Assembly (NCBI RefSeq): GCF_037176765.1
Contig: NC_090022.1
Coordinates: 85,155,391-85,219,390, forward strand
Length of the DNA stretch: 64,000 bases
From: Anolis sagrei
Lineage: Eukaryota; Chordata; Lepidosauria; Squamata; Anolidae
Reading direction: 5' to 3'
Shown: positions 55,911 through 64,000 of the stretch, piece after piece
How the letters are laid out: each line of letters begins with the position of its first letter
How positions within the stretch are numbered: the stretch's first letter is position 1
The notes under the pieces: generated by a model
What the model was told of the DNA's origin: nothing
The model's input: the letters and a program-made list of their open reading frames with translations, nothing else
Databases searched by the model: none
Made by a program: the position numbers and the translations under genes

Positions 55911-56060
55911 CAATATTATTATTATTATTACTATTTTATCCCACATTTCTCCTGATAATGAGACTCAATGCAGATAATAACATGTACACAAACAAATTAA
56001 AATCAATACAATAATAATAATGTAAATAGATGATTTAAAACAAATAATTTGTAAATTAAA
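55911..56060 (-). mobile_element. LINE 3' tail, reverse orientation
   Basis: ATTATTATTATTATTACTAT, then TCCCACATTTCTCCTGATAA and GAGACTCAATGCAGATAATA, is the reverse of the LINE tail order (body, GAGTC block, ATT/AAT repeat). It fades into AT-rich DNA on the right. Confidence 0.45.
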
Positions 56061-56201
56061 CAATTAAAAATACTAAAGTGTTTAAAACTATATAAAAACT
56101 CTTTAATAATTTTATAACCAGTCCTGGGTTTTGCTTTTTATATATTGTCATATCATTTTATACCATCTTTAAGTGTGGTGAATATTTTGGATAATCTGAG
56201 A

Positions 56202-56233
<32 letters not shown>

Positions 56234-56431
56234 TAGTTTTTGTTAGGAAGAAAAAAAAGTATAGAAACATTTCCAGTCAAATATTTCAAACAATCAATTA
56301 ATTTAAATGTCTTTGGTAATAGATAGATTGCAGAGAGCAAGTTTTCTATTATTGACTAACAAGAAGGGCAGTTTTGAGGAAGAACAAAGTGAATGCCATT
56401 GATTATATGATTATATTGTTCTGTATCAGAA
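56061..56431. other. AT-rich; (ATT)n at 56205-56233
   Basis: Contains about nine ATT units and otherwise nothing supportable. Confidence 0.6.
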
Positions 56432-56657
56432 CCAATATAATGTAATGATTTGAGTGTTGCACTAGGATATTGTATGACCAGGGTTCAAATCCCCATTTGG
56501 CCATGGAGTCCTTGGGCAAGTCACACTCTCCCAGCCTCGGAGGAAGGCAAGAACAAACCCCCTCTGAACAAATTCTGCCAAGAAAGCTCTGTGGTTGGTA
56601 GTCTTAGGGTTGCCATAAGTCAGAAATAACTTAAAGGTATACAACGACAACAACAAC
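56432..56657 (+). mobile_element. SINE type C, best-preserved copy
   Basis: Head AATGTAATGATTTGAGTGTT and B box GGGTTCAAATCCCC, then TGGCCATGGAGTCCTTGGGC, AGTCACACTCTCCCAGCCTC, CTCTGAACAAATTCTGCCAA and the tail GGGTTGCCATAAGTCAGAAA, TAACTTAAAGG, then ACAACGACAACAACAAC. The last 35 bases parallel the Bov-B terminus at 25393-25427. The 65-codon frame on the reverse strand is antisense to it. Confidence 0.88.
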
Positions 56658-56984
56658 ATTTGTTCAGTCTAAGTCATATTGTGACAGTATATTTGTCAGT
56701 TTGCGTGAATCAAAATGGAGGGAAGAAAGGGAGGGATTCTCCTAATATTTTGGTTCTGCAACTTAGAAAAAAACAGGTGCAACTTAACCAAATTTCCACT
56801 ATACTTGAAAGTTTGTAATAAAAAGTAAAGTATATCTATGGCTCTAAAGTGGTTTACAACCTCACTTGCCTAATTTCCGACAGACCTCACAACCTCTGAG
56901 GATGCCTGCCATAGATGTGGGTGAAATGCTTCTGGATAATGCTTCTGGAAGATAGCCATACAGTCCAGAAAACTCAGAGCAACC
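56658..56984. other. No recognised feature
   Basis: Nothing recognised. Confidence 0.55.
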
Positions 56985-57112
56985 CAGTTTACAACTGCTT
57001 TATATGATCAGTGTAGATTCATATAATGCAGTTTAACTCATATAATGCAATTCAATCCAATTAAACCGCATTATATGAGTCTACACTGACTGTGTTATAT
57101 AGTTGGAAACTG
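56985..57112. repeat. Foldback MITE, Q-like
   Basis: A 128-bp palindrome: CAGTTTACAACT ... GTGTAGATTCATATAATGCA on the left, TGCATTATA-type CATTATATGAGTCTACACTG ... AGTTGGAAACTG on the right. The core resembles type Q but the termini differ, so it may be a related family. Confidence 0.75.
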
Positions 57113-57346
57113 TCTATGTAACTACCCTGAAACTCCAGCATAGATGGGACCTGTGTCTGCATGCATATGTGTGCTGTGCATATAGAGATAGATAAGTAGT
57201 AGATAGCTGAAACAACATAAAATATAGGCCAGAAACATCAATTTGTACTGTTTTTGGCAATTGTTCAATGGCTGTATTTAGTTCTTGATTGCATAAGCAA
57301 AATTCCACAAGTGAGACCATTTCTGATGAGCCAAAATCCTATTGCT

Positions 57347-57589
57347 TTGTGTGTGTGTGTCAGGAGCGACTTGAGAAACTGCAAGTCACTTCTGGTATGA
57401 GAGAATTAGCCTTCTGCAAGGACGTTGCCCAGGGGATGCCCGGATGTTTTGATGTTTTACCATCCCTGTGGGAGGCTGGAGCTGACAGGGGAGCTGGAGC
57501 TGATAGAGAGAGCGGATCCACGCTCTCCCCAGATTCAAACCTCCGACCTGTTGGTTTCAGTCCAGCTGACACAAGGGTTTAACCTACTT
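57347..57589 (-). mobile_element. SINE type A, 5'-truncated
   Basis: Reverse orientation: GTCAGGAGCGACTTGAGAAA, GCAAGTCACTTCTGGTATGA, ACCATCCCTGTGGGAGGCTG, CCCAGATTCAAACCTCCGAC and GGGTTTAACC; the terminal A-box part is missing. Target duplications ATCCTATTGCT lie at 57336-57346 and 57590-57600, with a third copy at 57609-57619. An internal repeat of GCTGGAGCTGA/GAGCTGGAGCTGATAG lies near 57475-57510. Confidence 0.92.
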
Positions 57590-57637
57590 ATCCTATTGCT
57601 AATTAATAATCCTATTGCTAATGAGAATAGAACCATT

Positions 57638-57905
57638 TTTTTTGTCGTGTCAGGAGCGACTTGAGAAACTGCAAATCGCTTCTGGTGTGAGAGAATTGGC
57701 CGTCTGCAAGGACATTGCCCAGGGAGCGCCTGGATGATTTTATGTTTTTATCATCCTTGTGGGAGGCTTCTCTCATGTCCCTGCATGAGGAGCTGGAACT
57801 GATAGACAGAGCTCATCCGCCTCTCCCCAGATTCGAACTTGCAACCTGTTGGTCTTCATTCCTGCTGGCACAGGGGTTTAACCCACTGTGCCACCGGGGG
57901 CTCCT
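57638..57905 (-). mobile_element. SINE type A, full length
   Basis: Runs from TTTTTTTTGTCGTGTCAGGA to GTTTAACCCACTGTGCCACC then GGGGGCTCCT, with an intact B-box-like CAGATTCGAACTTGCAACC on the reverse. A perfect 12-bp target duplication AATAGAACCATT flanks it (57626-57637 and 57906-57917). It is closer to the family consensus than its neighbour at 57347 and probably younger. Confidence 0.95.
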
Positions 57906-57917
57906 AATAGAACCATT

Positions 57918-58855
57918 GAATCAACAGCATTTACCTACAGATTGATTCACAATTCAACTGGCTTCTTCCAACTGGACCTAGCCATTAGGATACAAGCCAC
58001 ACAATTGCACTTTCTAGAAATGTCCATAACTATCAGTCAGTGCCACTTTACTCACTATTTCAGGAATAGCCATTGTGCATTTCCCATTCTACTATGGTAC
58101 ACTAAGCTGGCACATTGACTAATATCATATTCAGTTGCACAATGATGCAGCAGAATGGTTCTGCAAAATAACTGCCTTGTATCCATGCAAAAGTAGATTT
58201 ATACAACACAAGTGGGGTGTAGGATCACGGAACGTTAATGTGGAACAAAGCTCCTCTGGGAACAATTTCACTCTCTGTGAAGTCAGTCCACTCTCAAGCT
58301 GAGCTAGAGGGCATTTAATATCAGTAAAAGACACACTTTATTAATAAACTCCTTCTTGTGTTGGAAAAAATGTGGGGAAAGGCATTCTTTTTCACTTATT
58401 TTAATAACTTTAGAGAGACATTAGACATAACATGAGAAACCGCACCATACAATCATTTACTAGTCCTTTGAGCAATATTTATTTTCAAAAGCACAAATAC
58501 CCTTTACAGAGCCTTGGTTGGACTCCTGTGAGCAGTGGCCACAAGAAAGGGGGAGAGAGAAGAAAACAAAATGCCTTCTTGCATACACAACTGAAAGTTG
58601 GCTTAGACAAATTTGGAATATTTCTCTCGCAGAAAAGCTAAATCATCAAATTGGGTTAGCTAGAAGTATAATGAAGTGGTATTACTTCCTCATGGCATAA
58701 CATCCCACTCATTTTATTTATCCATAAAACTGGCTTGCGTCCTGGATCATCAGTTGCAGAGACACACCAACATTATTAAGCAATAAACATATGTTTGCCA
58801 TTTCTTCAACATTAATTGCTCCGTAAATGTATGGTAATCTAAATCCTGAAATGTT
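57918..58855. other. No recognised feature
   Basis: Nothing recognised. Confidence 0.55.
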
Positions 58856-59690
58856 TGAGAGAGAAGAAAAAAGTGGCAGGAGACTTGTACAAACAAATTA
58901 TAATGACAAAAGAAGAAATAATAGAGGAATTATTTCAAATGTGGAAAATTAATATGGAAATTGAGAGGGAAGATATCCAAAGGAAAATAAGTAATATAGT
59001 AAAGGAAAAAAAATAATGTACTTAGGGAAACAAGAAGGAAAATGTTACAAAAATGGTAAATGCACAACTTTCTTGGGTTTTTTTTTAACCAGGGGTAAAG
59101 GACAGGTGTTGGTATGGTTGTAAACAAAGAGGTGTGTTTCATCACATGATATGGGAATGCGACAGAGTACAGGAGTATTGGAGAATGATTGAAGGAGAAA
59201 TTAATAGAATGTTAAATCTTCAAATCATAATAGCCAGTAGAAATGTATTGCGTGCAAGGATTCTGGGAGCATATAACCTGCAAAAGGAAAAAGTGGTTGA
59301 CAAATTAATAGTGTGTGCTCAAATTGTTTTAGTGAGGGATTGGAAAGTTAAAACAAAGTGGACTCTGACAAACTGGTATAACTATATAGTAAATATGCTA
59401 AATGTGGAAATAAATTGTAAATTGAACAATATAGACAAAACAGAAAGTGTTATAATAATTAAGAACATGTGGGATCCAGTTAGGAATTATTTAGATAATG
59501 TATTAAGATGTGGAGTGGAAAAACTGAGTCTAAGACTGAGATTTCAATGTAATTTCTGTAGGTTATTGTATAAATTGTATGTCCAGGGGGTGGGGATAGT
59601 AAACAATAAAAAAATTAAAAATGAAATGCCCATCCAACTTGCAGTGATATTTTTGAGATAATTTTAAAGCTAAATAATACAGGCACCACA
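58856..59690 (+). mobile_element. L1 LINE ORF2 3' portion
   Basis: The plus strand encodes DLYKQIMMTKEEIIEELFQM (about 58885-58945) and, after a break, a CW.GC-type motif continuing into the 175-codon open frame 59134-59661. That frame begins FHHMIWECDRVQEYWRMIEG. The HM.WEC pattern is the conserved C-terminal signature of L1-clade ORF2. No poly-A tail is evident at 59690, so the 3' edge is approximate. The frame breaks before 59134, so the copy is dead. Confidence 0.8.
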
Positions 59691-60655
59691 TGGGTCTGAC
59701 ACATCATATTGATAGCAATGCAGACAGTTGTTGTCATCAGATGTTGTTGGGCTGCTATCAGCCTAAGTCAATACAGGGGAGATGAAAGCTGAATTTCAAC
59801 AGTATCTGCTGGAACAAAGTCTTCCAATCCCCCCTGACCCTTAAAAAATTCCTTTCTTAATGCAAATTCATTTCTCCTTAATGAGGATTCATTTTGAAAA
59901 GGCTCTAGTCTGTTCATTTTCAAGAAATGAAAATGTGATGGATTTCACTCTTTTCCCAGTTTCGCAAGAGTCTTTCCTCCACCCTCAAAATTTAAAATAT
60001 GTCAGCAACCACTTGTCCTCGATGCTGCAAAGGTTCTGAGTAGTCAGAGGTTTGGAAACATGATCCAGGTCTCAAAAGAATGAGCCTTGCCTGACTGGAG
60101 AAGGCCTTGTTGCTCGACTGTTGGCATTTTCCATACAAGCTGTGTTTTCACAAGTGAAGAAAGACGCTGAGAAGGAAATGGCTCCCTTGTCCTTTGCAGA
60201 CTTCTTGGAGTTAATGAGCAAGCATGTCTCCAGGCCCAGAGCCCACTTTAACACGTGGTTTCAATAAGCAGCACAAGGAGGGACAATAGTTGCTTGTGAG
60301 AGGAGCATATGGTTCACTTCATCCAGAAGGAAATGGCAGGTGGGAAGGCTGGGAAGCGGGCTGCTGAAGTCTGCAAAAGAGGGGTGGAGAAGGTCCGGAA
60401 AAAGGAGAAGCCCTTTTCTTCCTGCCCACAAATTGAACAGCGCTGTTGGAAAAGAAAATACATATTTTTAGTTGCTATTCGAGTTCAAAAAACGAGGGCT
60501 CTACGGTGTTGCTAAAGGAAAGGGACACTGATATTTTTAACTGGTGGAAACAAACACACAAGAAGAACGCCAAGTGGCAGGGGCAGCTCATAAGCGAAGA
60601 GTTGGGGTGAAGAGTCCTTTGAGCAACTTTGTCAGCAGCCCTTGAAACAGCTAGT
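59691..60655. other. No recognised feature
   Basis: Sequence between the L1 remnant and the BEL/Pao LTR. No domain recognised in its open frames (up to about 68 codons). Confidence 0.5.
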
Positions 60656-61374
60656 TGTGTGCCGTCGCGCCTGGGGCTATTATTCTCAACAAATGGAGGG
60701 ATGGACGTGACTGCTTTCCCCAGGGGATTGCTTCTTGCCCTCCTCTAGGAAACTGGAACTCCCAAGAACCCAAAACGATGTAAATAACTCAAAACAAGTT
60801 TTATTTGTCACAAAGTCATTTCTTCAATGCAATAAACTGGAAAACTCTAGGGGGGGTGAAGGAAAACACACTGAATAGTCTCTCTTAGTCCTGGGTCCAA
60901 GGGTTTAGAAGCTGAAAAGCCTCACCAGGTTTCCTTTTCCTCAATGGCTGGCGATGCCGGAGCAAAATCGCAGCCCCAGTTCAAATGGCCTATTTTGAAG
61001 ATGCAGGATCTTCCTCTAATGCCAAAAGAACTGGCTTGAAGGCGCCTGGGTCTCCTCAGTAGTCGTCCAGGATGATCTGGACATACAGCATGAGTCCCAG
61101 GGGTGAAACCTTAGAATTGACTGCTAAGAGGTAACTTTACAGGGTCCCATAAGGATGAAGTCTGTTACTCACGTCCATGTTGCAGAAACTCTCTTGGTAG
61201 AATGAAAAGAAAGAGGAAGTTCTCCCCTCTTGCAGGAAGAGGTGGAGCCAAACAGTGCTGATTGACAGCTACAAGTAACCAATGCATACAGATATACAAA
61301 AACATGGCAAAAGGGGCAGGATTAAACATGATACAACAGTTTTATATATAGGTGGCGCCACTCGCGCCGTCACA
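60656..61374 (-). repeat. 3' LTR of the BEL/Pao element
   Basis: About 719 bp. On the minus strand it begins TGTGACGGCGCGAGTGGCGC at 61374 and ends GCGCGACGGCACACA at 60656, giving TG...CA ends with a longer near-inverted TGTG(A/C)CG pairing. A TATATATAAAA promoter-like sequence follows the start. AATAAAAC (complement of 60798-60806) is a likely polyadenylation signal. A purine-rich GGCCGGGAG precedes it as a possible second-strand primer. The matching 5' LTR would lie beyond 64000. Confidence 0.85.
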
Positions 61375-61529
61375 CTCCCGGCCTAGATTTTCGGACTTTC
61401 GAAAATCTAAACAAAAATGAAGTTAAATACCTTTAACTTCTATAACTCTAAGACTGTAGGTCTTGAGAAAATAACAGGATTTTTAACACAAGAGCTAATC
61501 TGGGTACTGTAGAGTCCATGGGTGCTATT

Positions 61530-63992
61530 TTAGCCTTTGACATCACAAATCCTGAAGAGCAGGTACTGATGCCTCTTTGTCTGGCATATGCGACTGTAGC
61601 GATGGCCTTGGTGGATTTCTTGAATTTCTTTAACTGTCTTTGAAGCTTGTTGCGCAGAATCAAAGGACGTAAGAAGATCATCGACGTAAAAGTTCTGGTT
61701 GACAATCACTGATGTTGATTGGCTAAACAAATGGCCAAATTTGTCTGCAGTCTTTTTTAAACAATAATTGGCAACTGCCGGAGACGGAGTGTTACCAAAC
61801 ACGTGAACCCTCATCTGGTATTCGGTCACGTCAGAGAGGGATTCAGTATCTCTAAACCATAAAAACTTCAAGAACTTTCGATGTTCTGGGCAAACTAAAA
61901 ATGCATAAAACATTTTGTGTATGTCGGCTATTACTGCATACTTCTTTTCTCTGAACCTTAAAAGAACTCCAAGCAGGCTGTTAAGCAAGTCGGGGCCTTT
62001 AAGAAGAACATGGTTTAAAGCTTTGCCTTGACATTCAGCACTAGCATCAAAAACAATGCGGACTTTGTCGGGTTTCTGAGGATGTGTCACTTTGTGGTAC
62101 GGCAGGAACCACTGTTCTTCTCCCTCCGCACATGCACTAGCTGGCTCAGCGTAGTTACTGCTGAAGAGGTCTTCCACAAACTGGGTGATCTGGGTTTTCA
62201 CCTTGGGATCCTTTAACATCCTTCTTTTTAAGGACAGAAGACGATGAAGGGCAACATCTCTGTTGTTGGGTAGAGACGGTCTTTCTGGCTTGAAAGGTAG
62301 AGGCGCAATCCAATTACCTTGAGGGTCTTGAGTGACTTGGTTGTTCATCATCTCAAGGAACTTCTGTTCATCTTTAGAGAAGGCTGTTTGCTCATCTCTC
62401 TCTGTGACTTCGAAGATGGAAGAGTAATCAGGCATTACTCCCTGGCAACAAACTGAAATGTGGCTGGCACATCCTTGCATTAGTGAAGGCCTTTTTGTGA
62501 CAGGCTGGAACATCTTGTTCAGGCAGACCGGACCTAACACCGTCCATCCTAAAGGCAACTGCTGAGCTATGGGGGATCCCTTAGGACCTTCAATCTGGTT
62601 GCTAACACGGAACAGCATGGGACAGTCTGCGCCGATAAGCATGACGATGTCTGTTTCCAAGTCTAAAGCTGGAATTAGATCTTGGATGCCTTTGAGATGA
62701 GGATGGGCTTGTACCACCTCCTTTGTGGCTATTTGTTCTTTGTTTCTGGGGATCAGGCTGCATTCTATAAGGTCAGGAAGTTCATAACTGGCCTTTTGTC
62801 CAAAAGGCGAAATTTTGAACTTTGTCGCAACCCTGCCATACATTTTATTCTTTCCTGAACAAGTGGATATGGTGTACTCCACTGTCTTGCTGTGAAGGTC
62901 GAACATGTCAAAGAACTCTGGGGTTGCAAGAGAAGCATCACTTTGGGCGTCCAAGGCGACGTAGACCTTTTTTCTGTTCCACGGCTGCTTGTCTGGATAC
63001 ACCTCTGCCAGGCAGATTGGGTGGCAAATCCTGGGCTTGTTGCTATTTTGGGATAGCTTGGTGCAGGCAACAGCAGGAGCCTTGAGAGCTACCTGAGGTT
63101 CTGCAGGCCTTTGATCATCTTTAGTTTCTTCTTTGACAGAAGACTTTGATTTTGCTTTGAATTGAGTAGAGTCGAAGTTGTGCATTGCAGAGCAATGCTT
63201 GAGGCTATTACAGTGTTGACATTTCACCTTCTCCTTGCAGTCTTTGGAGAAGTGAATAGTGGAGCCGCAACATCTATAGCACACCTTGGCCTTTTGGACT
63301 ATTTGGAGCCGTTCTTTGTAGGGCTTCTTCGCGAACTCTCTACATTCAGCTAGGCTGTGTGGCCGTTGATGAATGGGACAGGTGATGCTGTTGTTGCTGA
63401 CTGGTTGAGCAGAAGCTGGAGGAGTAGTGTCCGTCATCTTGACACTCAAATTCCTTTTAAGTTCTTTGCCCTGCACTCTGTCTTCTTTGGAGGTCCTTTC
63501 AGGCTTTAGGCCTTGGTACAAAGCAGGAAGACCTGTTTGAGGGTCATTCCTCTCACGAGCTGCTTTGGTAACAAAATCCACTAAAAAGTTGAAGGGCGGG
63601 TATATATTTGCATTTGCCTCCTTGTATTTGAACACCTCTTTCCCCCAAGCTTCTCGAAGGGGAAAGGGGAGTTTGCAGAGAATGGGACTTTGCGACGTGT
63701 GCTGGTCCAGACATGCCAATCCTGGCAGCTCCGGATTTCCTTTGGCTGAAGATAGCTCTAACAAAAGATCACTGAAGTCCCAAAGCTGTTTACAATCTTT
63801 CATCTTTAGCGACGGGAATCTGTTGAGTCGATCCATGAGAGATGCCTCTATTTCGGTGCTCGCACCATAGCGCTGGTCCAAACGAGACCACGCTGTGGAC
63901 AATGCTCTTTGGGGGTCTGCCACATGAGCAGCATAAAGTCTCTTTATTTGCTCGGCTGAGCTGGGTCCAAGCCACGCCATAAGAAGGGACAA
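61530..63992 (-). pseudogene. BEL/Pao gag-pol coding remnant
   Basis: An 820-codon open stretch. Residues 1-150: gag-like DUF1759 region (SRLDQRYGASTEIEASLMDR, then LWDFSDLLLELSSAKG). About 205-275: cysteine-rich zinc knuckles (CPIHQRPHSLAEC; CYRCCGSTIHFSKDCK; CQHCNSLKHC). About 340-480: retropepsin-like DUF1758 region (VYVALDAQSDASLATPEFF). About 640-810: reverse transcriptase (KVRIVFDASAECQGKALNH, then AVIADIHKMFYAFLVCPEHR, and the FYVDDLL catalytic box). Open frames on the opposite strand of up to 101 codons are shadows. Treated as a fossil; the element is not whole. Confidence 0.9.
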
Positions 63993-64000
63993 TTCTTCGT

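Larger units (their letters stand above)
60656..64000 (-). mobile_element. BEL/Pao LTR retrotransposon (fossil, partial in window)
   Basis: The element is on the minus strand and runs off the right edge. Visible parts are gag-like sequence, zinc knuckle, retropepsin-like region, reverse transcriptase and the 3' LTR at 60656-61374. The family follows from the order of a DUF1759-type region, CCHC knuckle, DUF1758-type protease region and a Pao-type reverse transcriptase with YVDD. RNase H and integrase were not recognised in the window. It looks broken (about one or two breaks), but the long open stretch suggests a fairly recent copy. BEL/Pao elements are known in fish, amphibians and reptiles and rare in mammals and birds, which agrees with a squamate host. 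Confidence 0.9.

Noticed and set aside
57840-57905. Possible tRNA gene from A- and B-box-like sequence
   Set aside because: The boxes belong to the head of a type A SINE; no cloverleaf with acceptor stem is visible.
62765-63085. Opposing open frames of about 100 codons in the BEL/Pao region
   Set aside because: They are shadows of the long coding stretch on the minus strand.

Overview
This window looks like non-coding DNA from a squamate reptile, probably an iguanian lizard. The inference rests on the repeats: a nearly complete Bov-B (RTE) LINE, CR1 and L2-like LINE 3' ends, two L1 remnants, three tRNA-headed SINE types plus a 5S rRNA-headed SINE, many hAT-like and Tigger-like MITEs, and a BEL/Pao LTR element. 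I recognise no exon of a host protein-coding gene, no tRNA or rRNA gene, no CRISPR array and no bacterial-style operon. The longest open frames all belong to mobile elements. The window is most simply read as an intergenic or intronic stretch.

Layout. 1-12.6 kb: scattered MITEs, LINE tails, two SINEs in a row (2.6-3.2 kb), an old LINE C-terminal remnant (8.1-8.5 kb), a CR1 3' end (9.2-9.5 kb) and an L2/CR1-group remnant (11.2 kb). 12.6-18.3 kb: a LINE 3' end, a CR1 3' end, a tRNA-type SINE, a Tigger-like MITE with TA duplications and a 5S-derived SINE. 20.6-21.6 kb: a degenerate tandem array of about 270-bp two-part units. 22.7-23.2 kb: a MITE split by a SINE with target duplications. 25.4-28.6 kb: Bov-B on the minus strand. 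28.6-32.7 kb: two L2/CR1-group LINE remnants. 33-40 kb: a second Tigger-like MITE and two short LINE-derived insertions that end at the same base and carry target duplications, one of them inside another DNA transposon. 42.5-43.3 kb: a GC-rich block with CCAAT, GC, TATA and polyadenylation signals, probably a solo retroviral-type LTR. 43.7-44.5 kb: a LINE of the I/Jockey/Vingi type with a 230-codon frame. 45.5-49.3 kb: dense MITEs, including one sitting inside a SINE. 50.8 kb: a clear 5S-headed SINE. 54.2-55.0 kb: an L1 piece and a CR1 piece in opposite orientation that share one 15-bp target duplication inside an older LINE tail. 57.3-57.9 kb: two head-to-tail SINEs, each with target duplications. 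58.9-59.7 kb: L1 ORF2 C-terminus. 60.66-64.0 kb: 3' LTR and coding part of a BEL/Pao element that runs off the right edge.

How the parts relate. Bov-B supplies the kind of retroposition machinery its non-autonomous partners need, and the type C SINEs here end in a tail resembling the Bov-B 3' end. The same tail follows both a tRNA-like head and a 5S-like head, so SINE modules have been exchanged. The best material for a second look is the nested and composite insertions, the two same-ended LINE-derived retroposons, the two-part tandem array, and a GGAGTTGTAG-type motif that recurs in otherwise different repeat families. SINE and MITE type letters (A, B, C, P, Q, R, S, T, U) are labels made up for this annotation.
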